Assembly: GCF_023283845.1 (NCBI RefSeq)
Contig: NZ_JAKILC010000002.1
Span: 248,001-312,000 of the forward strand
Reading direction: 5' to 3'
DNA length: 64,000 nt
DNA from: Shewanella marinintestina
GTDB lineage: Bacteria > Pseudomonadota > Gammaproteobacteria > Enterobacterales > Shewanellaceae
Position 1 is the first letter of the stretch, and every line of letters begins with the position of its first letter. Below the pieces are notes generated by a model that ran no database searches, was not told the DNA's origin, and worked only from the letters and a program-made list of their open reading frames with translations. This document shows, one piece after another, positions 19,499 to 30,848 of this stretch. A program made the position numbers and the translations under genes.

Positions 19499-19972
19499 CT
19501 ACTTTATGACAGGACGCGAGCGAAAATACAGTAAGCTAGGCATAGCAAGCCCCACAGATAATGCCCCTAAAATAAATACAGTTTTAAGACCGTTACTCAC
19601 CACTTCGTAAATGAGTTCAGGGCTCATTTCCGCCTGCGCCGTTAACTGCACTAAACCAATAACGGTATTAAATGCGTAAGTGCCAGGGATCATGGGGATA
19701 ATAGCAGCAACCGCGTACATCAAAGGCGGCGCAAGATGCTTTCTAGCAAAAGCAATAGTTACCACACCAACGAGCGCAGCGGCTAAAAAAGTCGCCCACT
19801 CTATCGGTAACCCAAAGCTCAACCACATAGTACGACTACCATGCCCCAAAGCTGCAGCAAGTGCACAATAAGGCAAGTAACGACGCGGGACGTTAAATAC
19901 CATAGCAAAACCAATTGCTGGTATCGCTGAAAATATTGCGTCATTAAGCATGGTGAAGATAAGCGACATCAT
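19499..19972 (-). CDS. yjjB: Threonine/serine exporter-like small subunit (YjjB)
   Basis: 157-residue inner-membrane protein with about four to five hydrophobic spans, matching the short half of the split ThrE family (DUF3815, YjjB). It overlaps the end of yjjP by 4 nt, so the two are translationally coupled and together make the full-length ThrE-type permease. The E. coli pair has been linked to succinate export, the Corynebacterium fusion to threonine/serine export; substrate here cannot be chosen from sequence. Confidence 0.85.
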   Translation of the reverse strand: MMSLIFTMLNDAIFSAIPAIGFAMVFNVPRRYLPYCALAAALGHGSRTMWLSFGLPIEWATFLAAALVGVVTIAFARKHLAPPLMYAVAAIIPMIPGTYAFNTVIGLVQLTAQAEMSPELIYEVVSNGLKTVFILGALSVGLAMPSLLYFRSRPVIK

Positions 19973-20730
19973 AAAAATAGACCGCCTATTTGCATAGCTA
20001 TTGTGATGCCAATAACAGAAGCAACTGTCAATAGCGTCGCATGACCCCAGCGCGAGATCCCCACGTTAAGGTGGCCTTTAACCATATCTGATATTGAGTT
20101 AATCATCGGAAAGCCGGGGACTAACATCAACACACTTGCAGCCATTGGCAATTTTGGTGTTTCAGTTAAATCAAATTGGTATCCGGTCTGGGCGATTAAA
20201 GTTGTCACAAAGGCTGTAACACTAAAATTAAGCAATAAATTGTAGTGCCGCTTAGCAATAGAAAGACGCACAAACATACCCGCTGCAGAGGCGACAAAAG
20301 TTATCAAACAGGCAATGATATCGCCACCAAATAGGTGACAAAAACTAGCACAGGATAGGCCTATCATAGGTACTAAAAATTTAGCGGGGTAGGTTTTTGG
20401 TTGTATGCGTGCAACACGTTTGCGAACTTCGGTTAAGCCATAAATGCCTTTTTCCGTTAGAAGACAAATACGTTGTAGCTCGCAAACTACGGCCATATTA
20501 ATGCCATGTTCGCGGATACGTCGGGTAGTTGTAATACAACGTCCGACTGAAAGACTGGTTAACACTAATGAGTTTGACGAGATTGATATCTCGACACTTT
20601 CTAAGCCTAAGGCATGGCCTAGGCGCTGAGTGATCTCTTCGATAAGTTCGGATTCAGCGCCATAAGCTAAAAGAAGTTGAGCAACCCTAACGACTTGACG
20701 AGTAATGTCATTTTGCGTTGTAGCGTACAC
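19969..20730 (-). CDS. yjjP: Threonine/serine exporter-like large subunit (YjjP)
   Basis: 253 residues of the DUF1212/ThrE family. The first 110 residues are soluble (RVAQLLLAYGAESELIEEITQRL and a beta-rich stretch), followed by about five transmembrane helices including PGFPMINSISDMVKG, a conserved loop of the family. Starts at GTG 20730 with a rather weak purine-rich site. Forms a two-gene operon with yjjB downstream. Confidence 0.85.
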   Translation of the reverse strand: MYATTQNDITRQVVRVAQLLLAYGAESELIEEITQRLGHALGLESVEISISSNSLVLTSLSVGRCITTTRRIREHGINMAVVCELQRICLLTEKGIYGLTEVRKRVARIQPKTYPAKFLVPMIGLSCASFCHLFGGDIIACLITFVASAAGMFVRLSIAKRHYNLLLNFSVTAFVTTLIAQTGYQFDLTETPKLPMAASVLMLVPGFPMINSISDMVKGHLNVGISRWGHATLLTVASVIGITIAMQIGGLFL

Positions 20731-20759
20731 CTTTTCTCAACTTCCTCTTTTGCAAACAA

Positions 20760-21953
<1,194 letters not shown>

Positions 21954-22010
21954 TTATACTCTTAACGATTCTAGTCGCCAAAACACAATTTACTTAATTT
22001 AAAAAAAACA

Positions 22011-22033
22011 AAGCCCCACCAATGGCGGGGCTT
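22011..22033 (-). terminator. Terminator after rpmA
   Basis: GC-rich stem AAGCCCC / GGGGCTT; on the minus strand it is followed by a run of eight T. It separates rplU-rpmA from obgE. Confidence 0.85.
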
Positions 22034-22060
22034 ATATTAATTATTAGCTTAAGCTAAAAA

Positions 22061-22318
<258 letters not shown>

Positions 22319-22330
22319 TTATTCTCCTAA

Positions 22331-22642
22331 TTAAGCGTTGATAGCTGTAATTTTAACTTCGGTGAACCACTGACGGTGGCCCATTTTCTTATCGTGGTGC
22401 TTACGACGACGGAACTTAACAATAGTTACCTTGTCTGCACGGCCGTGGCTGATTACTTCAGCAACAACCTTACCACCTTCAACTAAAGGTGCACCTACGT
22501 GTACAGTTTCACCATCAGCAACCAAAAGAACTTGGTCAAATTCGATAGTTTCGCCTGTAGCAACTTCTAATTTCTCTAAACGAACTGTATGGCCGGCTTC
22601 AACGCGATGTTGCTTGCCGCCACTTTGAAAAACAGCGTACAT
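22331..22642 (-). CDS. rplU: 50S ribosomal protein L21
   Basis: 103 residues from [14 protein letters not shown], the canonical L21 start; an upstream in-frame alternative adds 12 residues without family support. Ends with the typical [21 protein letters not shown] and FTEVKI. Divergent from ispB with about 280 bp between, as in E. coli. Confidence 0.98.
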   Translation of the reverse strand: MYAVFQSGGKQHRVEAGHTVRLEKLEVATGETIEFDQVLLVADGETVHVGAPLVEGGKVVAEVISHGRADKVTIVKFRRRKHHDKKMGHRQWFTEVKITAINA

Positions 22643-22925
22643 AGCTATTTTACTCCGATATTCTAACACGCCGCTCAAAACATATTAGTTTGATGCAGGG
22701 GTGCTATAAAAGCTTTAATGACAATGGTCGCGGAGTTTACGCTAAGAACTGGCAGCTGACAAGTCTTAATTAACATAGAATAAAAAAAGACCCAAATAAC
22801 TCTCACAATTACTTACAACTACTGTCTTGTACCGTAAATTTAGGTAGAATCCATTTATTATAACATTTAAGCCTTAATTGAGCTGCAATGTTAATCTGCA
22901 GCCAACAAAGAACTAGAGCCTACTT

Positions 22926-23897
22926 ATGGATTTAAACGCCATTCGTCAATTGACTGATAGCGATATGCAAGCTGTCAATCAACTGATCTATAAACAACTA
23001 GAATCAGATGTTGCCCTAATTAATCAACTTGGGTTCTACATTATCAACGGTGGCGGTAAACGCTTGCGACCTCTGCTATCTATTCTAGCAGCACGCGCCA
23101 TTGACTATAAAGGGGATTCTCACCTTAAATTAGCAGCAATTATTGAATTTATTCATACAGCGTCACTTTTACACGATGATGTGGTTGATGAATCAATGTT
23201 GCGAAGAGGCAGAGAAACCGCCAATGCATTGTTTGGTAACAGTGCAAGCGTATTAGTGGGTGACTTCTTATATACCCGTTCATTCCAAATGATGACAGAA
23301 CTACGCAGCTTAGACGTTTTGGAAATTCTTGCAGACGCAACCAACGTGCTCGCTGAAGGTGAAGTCCTACAATTAATGAATTGTAACGACCCTGACACCA
23401 CTGAAGACAGCTATATGCGGGTTATCTATTGTAAGACAGCTAAACTATTTGAAGCGGCAACACGTCTTGCAGGATTACTTGCAGACAGCCCTATCGAAGT
23501 ACAGACCGCACTGGCTGATTATGGTAAATACTTGGGCACAGCTTTCCAGTTAACCGATGACCTCCTCGACTACACTGCAGAAACAGAAGAACTTGGTAAG
23601 AATATCGGCGACGACCTTGCAGAAGGTAAGCCTACCCTGCCACTTATCTTTGCAATGGCAAACGGTAACGATACTGAAAAAGCGCTTATCCGCGAAGCCA
23701 TCGAAAAAGGTGACGGCACTGAGCATATAGAAGTCATTCTTGCAGCTCTTAAAAACTGCGGAGCATTAGAGTACACAGAGCAACGTGCAATTGAAGAATC
23801 AGAAAAGGCCATTGCAGCCCTGTCAATTATTCCTGACTCTGATTATAAAACAGCACTTATCTCTTTGGCGAAGATTGCGACTCAACGTAGCAATTAA
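22926..23897 (+). CDS. ispB: Octaprenyl diphosphate synthase
   Basis: Trans-polyprenyl synthase that builds the quinone side chain. 323 residues; first aspartate-rich motif DDVVDES near 82, second DDLLDY near 210, and GGKRLRPLL near the N terminus. The family motif and divergence from rplU identify IspB; chain length (C40) is inferred from homology. Followed by a strong bidirectional terminator. Confidence 0.95.
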   Translation: MDLNAIRQLTDSDMQAVNQLIYKQLESDVALINQLGFYIINGGGKRLRPLLSILAARAIDYKGDSHLKLAAIIEFIHTASLLHDDVVDESMLRRGRETANALFGNSASVLVGDFLYTRSFQMMTELRSLDVLEILADATNVLAEGEVLQLMNCNDPDTTEDSYMRVIYCKTAKLFEAATRLAGLLADSPIEVQTALADYGKYLGTAFQLTDDLLDYTAETEELGKNIGDDLAEGKPTLPLIFAMANGNDTEKALIREAIEKGDGTEHIEVILAALKNCGALEYTEQRAIEESEKAIAALSIIPDSDYKTALISLAKIATQRSN

Positions 23898-23915
23898 TCT
23901 AGCAGATTAAATCAA

Positions 23916-23941
23916 AAAAGGGAGCCTAATGGCTCCCTTTT
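23916..23941. terminator. Bidirectional terminator, ispB / mdh
   Basis: 11-bp perfect stem AAAAGGGAGCC / GGCTCCCTTTT with a TAAT loop between converging genes. Confidence 0.9.
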
Positions 23942-23980
23942 AAATTGTGGCAAATTAAATTAACCACAACTCAACATTAA

Positions 23981-24916
23981 CTACTTAACGAATTCAATAC
24001 CTAGCTGGATATCAGCTTGAAGCGTATCTAGCATTGCATCACGAGCTGATGCTTCAAATGCACTCACTTCGCCGTAAGCTAATACTTCTTCTACGCCATT
24101 TTTACCTAGTACAACAGGTTGTGCGAAGAATTCAGCATGTTCACTGCCACCGTCAACGTAAGCGCACTCAACAACCTTTGCTTCACCTTGCAAGCCACGA
24201 ACCAAAGACAGACCAAAACGACATGCAGCTTGACCCATAGATAAAGTCGCGCTACCGCCACCGGCTTTAGCTTCAACAACTTCTGTACCCGCATTCTGGA
24301 TACGAGTCGTCAATGCAGCAACTTCTGCGTCAGTAAAGCTTACGCCTTCGACTTGAGAAAGTAGCGGCAAGATAGTCACACCGCTGTGACCACCAATAAC
24401 AGGTACTTTAACATCAGCAACGTTCAAACCTTTAGCTTCAGCAACAAAGGTTTCAGAACGAATCACATCAAGAGTCGTGACACCGAATAAACGGTTTTTG
24501 TCATAAACGCCTGCTTTTTTAAGCACTTCAGCAGCAATCGCTACCGTTGTGTTTACAGGGTTCGTAATAATACCGATCAGTGCCTTAGGGCTAGTCGCAG
24601 CACACTTTTCAACAAGGTTACGTACGATACCAGCATTAATATTAAATAGATCTGAGCGGTCCATGCCAGGTTTACGCGCAACACCAGCAGAGATAAGCAC
24701 AACATCAGCACCTTCTAGTGCAGCAGTAGGATCTTCACCAGCAAAACCTTTCACTTCAACTGCCGTTGGGATGTGGCTAAGGTCTACCGCTACGCCAGGT
24801 GTAACTGGTGCGATATCGTATAGCGACAATTTAGAACCCGCAGGTAATTGAGTTTTTAACAGTAGGGCAAGCGCCTGGCCAATGCCACCAGCAGCTCCAA
24901 GTACAGCAACTTTCAT
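23981..24916 (-). CDS. mdh: Malate dehydrogenase
   Basis: NAD-dependent malate dehydrogenase of the TCA cycle. 311 residues from ATG 24916 (GGAG upstream). Rossmann motif GAAGGIGQ at 7-14, substrate arginine region [10 protein letters not shown] near 80 and catalytic histidine in GGHSGVT near 177. Divergent from argR, as in E. coli and Vibrio. Confidence 0.98.
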   Translation of the reverse strand: MKVAVLGAAGGIGQALALLLKTQLPAGSKLSLYDIAPVTPGVAVDLSHIPTAVEVKGFAGEDPTAALEGADVVLISAGVARKPGMDRSDLFNINAGIVRNLVEKCAATSPKALIGIITNPVNTTVAIAAEVLKKAGVYDKNRLFGVTTLDVIRSETFVAEAKGLNVADVKVPVIGGHSGVTILPLLSQVEGVSFTDAEVAALTTRIQNAGTEVVEAKAGGGSATLSMGQAACRFGLSLVRGLQGEAKVVECAYVDGGSEHAEFFAQPVVLGKNGVEEVLAYGEVSAFEASARDAMLDTLQADIQLGIEFVK

Positions 24917-25171
24917 AATTATCTCCGTCAATTCTCGGATTTTTGTGATTTAGATCTGTTTTTCTAATGCCGCAACAGTACTGGATTCACAATTAAATTT
25001 CAATTATCCCTTAGTCGTGTTCAATATAATCTAGAACCCTAATATAAAATGGAAATTGTAAAACCGAGTGGCTATAAGACCTGCAGCCCATTTCGACCTG
25101 TAATTTAGCAGTTAAAAAATTAGAACAATCATTCTAACTTATATACACCACAGCCCCAAACAAGACTTTTC

Positions 25172-25209
25172 AATGAATTTTTATTCAGAAAAACGAATAA
25201 TATTTGACA
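25172..25209. promoter_or_regulatory. Paired ARG boxes upstream of argR
   Basis: A perfect ARG-box core TGAATTTTTATTCA (25174-25187) is followed by a degenerate second box CGAATAATATTTGA (25194-25207). The two 18-bp boxes are 2 bp apart, the arrangement expected for hexameric ArgR. They lie about 60-95 bp before the argR start and suggest autoregulation, possibly also affecting mdh. Confidence 0.8.
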
Positions 25210-25266
25210 AAAAAAGCGAAAATAATCATCATGAAGCAGATCTTATTGAATAAAGAATAATAAAAT

Positions 25267-25737
25267 ATGCAAGCAAGTAAAAACCAAGATGATTTAGTTA
25301 GAACCTTCAAATCTATTTTGAAAGAAGAGCGATTTGGCTCTCAAAGCGAAATTGTTATCGCCCTACAAGCAGAGGGTTTTAGCAACATAAACCAATCTAA
25401 AGTCTCACGTATGCTAAGCAAGTTCGGAGCGGTAAGAACCCGTAATGCTAAGCAAGAGATGGTTTATTGCTTACCTGCTGAATTAGGCGTCCCAACAGCT
25501 GGGAGTCCATTAAAGAATTTAGTACTCGATGTTGATCACAACCAAGCCATGATTGTCGTCAGAACAAGCCCCGGTGCAGCACAGCTTATTGCTCGCTTAC
25601 TTGATTCAATAGGCAAACCAGAAGGTATTTTAGGAACTATTGCTGGAGATGATACTATTTTCATCTGCCCTTCAAGCATTCACAACGTTGAAGACACTCT
25701 AGAAACGGTTAAGTCACTATTTAATTACGCTGACTAA
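25267..25737 (+). CDS. argR: Arginine repressor ArgR
   Basis: Arginine-sensing repressor of 156 residues. N-terminal winged helix-turn-helix (about 1-70, with [25 protein letters not shown]) and C-terminal arginine-binding/oligomerisation domain (about 80-156) with the diagnostic [11 protein letters not shown]. The ribosome site is weak and AT-rich. ARG boxes immediately upstream indicate autoregulation. Confidence 0.97.
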   Translation: MQASKNQDDLVRTFKSILKEERFGSQSEIVIALQAEGFSNINQSKVSRMLSKFGAVRTRNAKQEMVYCLPAELGVPTAGSPLKNLVLDVDHNQAMIVVRTSPGAAQLIARLLDSIGKPEGILGTIAGDDTIFICPSSIHNVEDTLETVKSLFNYAD

Positions 25738-25770
25738 AGTACAATGACTCGATTGTGGGTTTAGCTTACA

Positions 25771-25805
25771 AATGCCGCACTCATTCAGCACGGCATTTTT
25801 GTTTT
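25771..25805 (+). terminator. Terminator of argR
   Basis: Stem AATGCCG / CGGCATT with a 13-nt loop followed by TTTGTTTT. Confidence 0.75.
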
Positions 25806-26237
25806 AGTTGTTATCTATCCAGTTAAATCAAGCCGAAGTCCGAGTAATCAGAAGCATTTGATTTATAATCACCAATAGTCACAATGTCAGTGAGAGTCGC
25901 ACGACTAAAGAATAAATGCCGCACAATTAATGAGTTACCCACTATAAATAGTTAACTTCTATTGATTAATATCTTCGTCCATATACAAAGTCTTACTACC
26001 AGTGATGACTCTTGAAGCTCCATTAGCTTCTACATGCTAATTCAGACAGATTAACTACCCACTTGCCTAGAACGAAAGCAAACTCTTCGCCGCCCCCAAA
26101 CAGGTTTAAGACGCTAAAATTGTTCTGTAGCCATCTTACTCAAAACAATCTTTATACAATATATTGCATAGGATCTTTTTTCTTAAGCCGCAATAGTGAT
26201 AACCTTGAAGCACAGTATTGTGAGTCGAGGGTGGATG
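25806..26237 (+). other. Intergenic region before the cupin gene
   Basis: About 430 bp without a convincing gene. Short open frames here have no ribosome site or recognisable content. The cupin promoter must lie at its right end; I see no known operator. Confidence 0.4.
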
Positions 26238-26708
26238 ATGAACAAAAGCAAAATAATAAATATCAATGATATATGCTGGGAATCTTGGCAGCACGAAGAG
26301 CGATATGCCAGCGAACAAAAACATATAGGTGACACTGCAGGTGGTGAAAAAATTGGCGTTACTATGGAGCGCTTAGCACCAGGTAAGTCTTCATCTGTTG
26401 CCCATTACCATACTAAAGAAGAAGAGCATATCTATGCTATGCATGGTGAAGCGACTCTTTACATCGATGGTGAAGCTCACCCTTTTAGCCAAGGAGAGTA
26501 TATTTGTTTCAATGCTGATACAGGGATCTCACATAATCTAGTCAATCATAGTGAGCAAGATTTCGTATTCCTTGTAGTAGGTAATAGAGACATACACGAT
26601 GTTGTTGTGTACCCAGAAAATAACAAGGTTCTGGTAAAATCAGTCAATGAAGTTTATGCCAAACGCCCAACTAACTACTGGGATAAAGATGGCGTAGAAA
26701 ACCAGTAA
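26238..26708 (+). CDS. Cupin-domain protein
   Basis: Single-domain cupin of 157 residues. Motif 1 is seen as AHYHTKEEEHIYAMHGEATLYIDG (two His and a Glu that normally bind a metal) and motif 2 as FNADTGISHNLVNHS. Such small cupins include sugar isomerases, dioxygenases and binding proteins; no substrate can be assigned. Of two adjacent ATGs, 26238 has GAGG at better spacing than 26235. Monocistronic with a strong terminator. Confidence 0.8.
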   Translation: MNKSKIININDICWESWQHEERYASEQKHIGDTAGGEKIGVTMERLAPGKSSSVAHYHTKEEEHIYAMHGEATLYIDGEAHPFSQGEYICFNADTGISHNLVNHSEQDFVFLVVGNRDIHDVVVYPENNKVLVKSVNEVYAKRPTNYWDKDGVENQ

Positions 26709-26726
26709 TGACTCTTTCAAAGCTAT

Positions 26727-26755
26727 AAAAAAACGCACTCTAGGTGCGTTTTTTT
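26727..26755. terminator. Bidirectional terminator, cupin / Dyp peroxidase
   Basis: Stem AAAAAACGCAC / GTGCGTTTTTT with symmetric A/T tracts between converging genes. Confidence 0.9.
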
Positions 26756-26772
26756 AGTTTAACTCAATTGGA

Positions 26773-27702
26773 TTAAGCGGTAATCATAAAATCTAAAGAC
26801 GGCGCAAAGAATGAAGAGCCGGTTAACGCTTGTGTAAAGTGCATTAAATGATCATGGTTACCTTCACCGTCGCCGTGCACCATACTTTCAAGCATTTTTT
26901 CAAAGTTCACTGAATTGTGACAGGTTGAAATAAACATCAATCCCTGCTCTTTAACTGATCCGTAAGGCATACTCTGCCTTAAGATCTCCATAGACTTACC
27001 GTCGCTATCTTTTAAATTAACGCGCTTAATATGGCTAGTCAGCGGCTTATCTGCTGAGGCATATTCAATATTGTCAGCTTTAGTTCGGCCAATAACATCT
27101 TCTTGTTTCTTAACCGGTAAGCGATTCCACTTACTCAGATTATGAGCAAACTTTTGCACATGAATATAACTGCCACCTTTAAAACGGCTATCTTCTTCGC
27201 CGATTAATGCCACTTCTTGACGACTACGACCTTTAGGGTTCTCAGTGCCATCGACAAAACCTGTTAAGTCACGGGCATCCATAAATCTAAAGCCGCGTTC
27301 TTCATCAACTAGCTCAACTAGGCCTTCAAACATTTGGTTAACTTCGTTTGCTACCAAATGCAGAATATCAAAACGGTCACAACGGATGTGTACAAACAGA
27401 TCATACTCGATAGCCGGTGCATCTCGGTTATCGCGATTCATCGCAGGAAAAGGCTTTAGCTGCTCAGGTCGAGCACTAGGATATAGAGTGTCCCAATAGT
27501 TTGCGCCAATGGCAACAAAACCATTAAATGCACTATCAGAATATTGATCAGCCAACTCATAAATATACTGAGCAACGTTCGCCACACAAGGGCGCATATC
27601 AGACTCAACATTGTCGTTAGCATTAAACATTAAATAGACACTGTGCAAGTTCCCTTCTGCACATACTCCAAGCTGTTCACGCGGCATAACCTGACTATCC
27701 AT
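26773..27702 (-). CDS. Dye-decolorizing (Dyp-type) heme peroxidase
   Basis: Heme peroxidase of the Dyp superfamily, 309 residues, resembling the Shewanella TyrA enzyme. The signature GxxDG is present as GFVDGTENP with the distal Asp near 149; the heme-ligand region (YIHVQKFAHNLSKW) has His near 186, and an Arg follows in ILRQSMPYG near 244. There is no Tat or Sec signal, so it is cytoplasmic. No encapsulin gene is adjacent. The frame is open 17 codons upstream, but MDSQVMPREQLGVC fits the family start; its ribosome site is weak, so the start is uncertain. Confidence 0.9.
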   Translation of the reverse strand: MDSQVMPREQLGVCAEGNLHSVYLMFNANDNVESDMRPCVANVAQYIYELADQYSDSAFNGFVAIGANYWDTLYPSARPEQLKPFPAMNRDNRDAPAIEYDLFVHIRCDRFDILHLVANEVNQMFEGLVELVDEERGFRFMDARDLTGFVDGTENPKGRSRQEVALIGEEDSRFKGGSYIHVQKFAHNLSKWNRLPVKKQEDVIGRTKADNIEYASADKPLTSHIKRVNLKDSDGKSMEILRQSMPYGSVKEQGLMFISTCHNSVNFEKMLESMVHGDGEGNHDHLMHFTQALTGSSFFAPSLDFMITA

Positions 27703-27843
27703 TATTATAAGTAACCCTTTTGCTGAATTTAATTTCGGCAACATTATGTACAACTTTAGTCATTAATATCATTAACTGACGCACAATAACTAGAATTAAA
27801 ACAGAAATGTTGGTTATCGCGCAGGTTTAGATCACGAACAAAT

Positions 27844-27859
27844 TGCGTTACATCTCACA
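27844..27859 (-). promoter_or_regulatory. Possible CRP-like site upstream of the Dyp peroxidase gene
   Basis: TGCGT-N6-TCACA matches 7-8 of the 10 key CRP positions, about 145 bp before the peroxidase start. One half is good, the other weak. Confidence 0.25.
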
Positions 27860-27996
27860 ATATTTGCCGCATCAGGTATATTCGCTAGCAAATAACACCT
27901 TTGAAGCTGTCGTCATTAGTTAAAGCCTGCCGCCTTTTGGCTAGTTTATACCCTTTAGCTAAACCTAAACTTAAACAAAACCTTCGTTTTACACTT

Positions 27997-29028
27997 TCAC
28001 GAGAACAAAACTAGATTTTGATTTTGATAAGTTATCGCTACCCGCTGCCCTTGTACAAAATCAAGGTTAGTGCTGTGAACCTCTAATGTGCTTTCAGCTA
28101 CCTTAATCTTATATTGACAAACATTGCCCAAAAAACGACGTTCAAGCACCTCACCGGCTCCGCTATCTTCACTCGCTAAATGCAGATGTTGTGGTCTTAA
28201 TAAGATCTCTGTGTCTGTGCCTATGCTTAATGACAACGCCTGCTTGCTCGCAATAAGTCCGATCGAGGTTTCTACATGGTTGCTGTCTACAACGCGGGCT
28301 TTTAAATAGTTGCCAGTACCAAGAAAGTCCGCCACGTACTTATCAGACGGTGTAGCATAAAGGCTCTCTGCATCGCCACATTGCACTATTCGCCCTTCAT
28401 TAAATAACGCCAGTTTATCAGCAAATACAAACGCTTCATCTTTACTGTGAGTTACAAACACTGCACTGACATTGTGCTTTTTAAGAATATCACGGATCTC
28501 TAGCATCATTTCTCGGCGCACTTTGGCATCGATATTCGAAAATGGCTCATCGAGCAACAGCACTTCAGGCTCATAAGCCAAAGCTCTGGCAATCGATACC
28601 CTTTGCTGCTGACCGCCTGATAGCTCATGAGGATAACGCTTAGCTAACCCCTCTAGCTTAACAAGGGCAAGCATCTCTTCTAATCGAGCTTTACGTAGTT
28701 GTTTATTACGAGTTTGGACGCCAAATAAAATATTTTCGGCAACAGTAAGATGCGGAAATAACGCATAATCTTGAAAGATCATCCCGACACCACGCTTCTC
28801 ACTGGCAATAAACTGATGCTTATCGGCAACGACTCTATTATTGATAGTAATTGAGCCTTGGCTGATAGCCTGTAAACCGGCAATAGCCCGTAATAAAGTT
28901 GTTTTACCACAGCCACTTGGGCCTAGCAGTGCCACGATTTCGCCTTTTTCAACAGTAAGATCTAAGCCTTTTAAAATCACTTGCCCTTGGTAATCACTAA
29001 ACACTTGTTGTATTGCTAATGTCGCCAT
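27997..29028 (-). CDS. fbpC: Ferric iron ABC transporter, ATP-binding protein
   Basis: ABC ATPase of 343 residues: Walker A GPSGCGKT near 33, Q-loop near 85, signature LSGGQQQR near 136, Walker B VLLLDEPFS near 155, and a C-terminal regulatory (TOBE-like) domain, as in FbpC. It starts 1 nt after the fbpB stop, so the two are coupled. It powers uptake of periplasmic Fe(III) delivered by FbpA. Confidence 0.9.
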   Translation of the reverse strand: MATLAIQQVFSDYQGQVILKGLDLTVEKGEIVALLGPSGCGKTTLLRAIAGLQAISQGSITINNRVVADKHQFIASEKRGVGMIFQDYALFPHLTVAENILFGVQTRNKQLRKARLEEMLALVKLEGLAKRYPHELSGGQQQRVSIARALAYEPEVLLLDEPFSNIDAKVRREMMLEIRDILKKHNVSAVFVTHSKDEAFVFADKLALFNEGRIVQCGDAESLYATPSDKYVADFLGTGNYLKARVVDSNHVETSIGLIASKQALSLSIGTDTEILLRPQHLHLASEDSGAGEVLERRFLGNVCQYKIKVAESTLEVHSTNLDFVQGQRVAITYQNQNLVLFS

Positions 29029-29029
29029 A

Positions 29030-30661
29030 TTAATTATCTTGCTCCAAGGAACGATTCAGATAGATAAGCGGAATTAGGCCAACTAGCACAATAACAATTG
29101 CTGCTAACGCCCCGTGCTCAAGTTGCTCATCCGATACAAACTGATATACATAAGTCGCTAAATTTTCAAAGCCTATAGGCCTGAGTAATAATGCTGCGGG
29201 TAACTCTTTCATGCATTCGATGAAGACCAACAATAACCCAGCAAAAATACCTTTTCGAAGCAGTGGAATATGCACTAAACGCAACAAATTCATCGGCTTT
29301 AACCCCATGGTTATGCCAGCCATATCAAGCGATGGCGAAATGCGTTTATAACTATTTTCGATACTGCCGATGGCTATTGCCGCAAAGCGAATGCAAAATG
29401 CGCACACTATAATAAAACTACTTCCAGTAAAGATTAAACCGGGTCCCTGAACACCAAAGTACACGGCTATGTCGTCAATCGCGAAATCAATTACCGTAAA
29501 AGGCACTAATATACCTATCGCTAGCACAGTACCGGGTAATGCGTACCCCGTTGAAGCTAACCGTGAAGGCAAAATATCTGCTCGCCGCGGGCTAATTCGG
29601 CGAATAAACATCAGCAAAATACCGATAGCAACACAAACAACACTCGCCACCATGGCTATCCACAAACTATTAAAACTGTATTCAAAAAACTCATCATTCC
29701 AGCTTTCAGCGAAATAGCCATAAGCGTATTGCAATAAAATGATGAAAGGCAGTAAAAACGCCAACACCAGCAAGATACTGCAATAACCCAGAGCCACCAT
29801 AGCTTTGGCACCTTTCAAAGGGTAAATATCCAACTCACCGGGAGTTGATTGTTTTTGAAATAGCTTTTGTTTGCGACGGGCAAATCGCTCAAAACCCACC
29901 ATGGCAAAAATCACCAACAACATTATGGTTGATAACTTAGCTGCTGCCGTCAAACTGCCGTATTCAAACCAAGTATCGTATACAGCCGTGGTTAACGTAG
30001 GCACTGCAAAATAGCTAACGGTAGCAAAGTCTGCTGCAGTTTCCATAGCAACTAACGCCGCGCCGACAGCAAATGCGGGCCGAGCCATAGGGAGGCTTAA
30101 ACGCCAAAAGCTTTTCCAAGGCCCACAGCCCATCACTCGAGTCGCTTGGCTTAAACTGGCTGATTGCTCCATAAAGGCGGTTCTTGCCAGTAGGTAGATA
30201 TAGGGAAATAATACTAACGCTAACATAATAGCAGCGCCGCCCAGCGAGCGAACTTCAGGAAAATGATAATCTTGCGGCGATTGCCAAGCAAAAAAAGCCC
30301 GTAAGCTTCGTTGAACAGGACCAGCATAATCAAGCAAGTCGGTATACACATAAGCGACAACATAAGCAGGCATCGCTAATGGAAGTAATAAAGCCCATTG
30401 AAAAATACGTCTACCGGGAAAATCACATTTAGCCACCAGCCAAGCGGCAGGGATAGCGATAATTAACGAGCCTAGCACCACCCAAAAAATCAGCCATAAG
30501 CTGTTACTAATATAGGTAGGCAACACGGTATTAAAAAGGTGGGGAAACACAGATTCGTCAGGCATAAGTGCCTGACCAATGAGTGCGATAAGTGGCATTA
30601 TAATTAACAATGCCAAGGTGTAGCTCGTGACAGACCAGCCCTTGGCTAAGCCTAAAACCAT
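29030..30661 (-). CDS. fbpB: Ferric iron ABC transporter, permease
   Basis: 543-residue inner-membrane permease made of two repeated halves with about 12 hydrophobic spans in total; each half has the ABC-permease cytoplasmic loop (seen as EQSASLSQATRVMGCGPW and ENSYKRISPSLDMAGITMG, the EAA loops that dock with the ATPase). This fused two-half form is typical of FbpB/SfuB. It lies 187 bp downstream of fbpA, with a long hairpin in the gap. Confidence 0.9.
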   Translation of the reverse strand: MVLGLAKGWSVTSYTLALLIIMPLIALIGQALMPDESVFPHLFNTVLPTYISNSLWLIFWVVLGSLIIAIPAAWLVAKCDFPGRRIFQWALLLPLAMPAYVVAYVYTDLLDYAGPVQRSLRAFFAWQSPQDYHFPEVRSLGGAAIMLALVLFPYIYLLARTAFMEQSASLSQATRVMGCGPWKSFWRLSLPMARPAFAVGAALVAMETAADFATVSYFAVPTLTTAVYDTWFEYGSLTAAAKLSTIMLLVIFAMVGFERFARRKQKLFQKQSTPGELDIYPLKGAKAMVALGYCSILLVLAFLLPFIILLQYAYGYFAESWNDEFFEYSFNSLWIAMVASVVCVAIGILLMFIRRISPRRADILPSRLASTGYALPGTVLAIGILVPFTVIDFAIDDIAVYFGVQGPGLIFTGSSFIIVCAFCIRFAAIAIGSIENSYKRISPSLDMAGITMGLKPMNLLRLVHIPLLRKGIFAGLLLVFIECMKELPAALLLRPIGFENLATYVYQFVSDEQLEHGALAAIVIVLVGLIPLIYLNRSLEQDN

Positions 30662-30710
30662 AATTTTAACTACCTAAGTAAACGAAACAATGCGTTGTTA
30701 GAAACAAGAA

Positions 30711-30744
30711 AACCTATCTTATTGCCATCAGCATAAGATAGGTT
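30711..30744 (-). terminator. Intercistronic hairpin between fbpA and fbpB
   Basis: 12-bp perfect stem (AACCTATCTTAT / ATAAGATAGGTT) with a 10-nt loop. On the minus strand it is followed by TTCTTGTTTC, an imperfect U tract. It may act as an attenuator or mRNA-stability element that leaves more of the binding protein than of the permease. Confidence 0.6.
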
Positions 30745-30848
30745 CAATGAGGTGTTTCATTGGCGCCCACATATTACTAGCTTATAGCCAGTTTGGCGTA
30801 GTCTACGCCTAACGTGTTAGCTCAACCTTAAACAACTTTATCACTAAG

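Noticed and set aside
26063..26269. 68-codon plus-strand frame before the cupin gene
   Set aside because: No ribosome site and it overlaps the cupin gene in another frame.
26773..27702. Encapsulin-cargo system around the Dyp peroxidase
   Set aside because: No encapsulin shell gene is adjacent; both flanking genes are unrelated.
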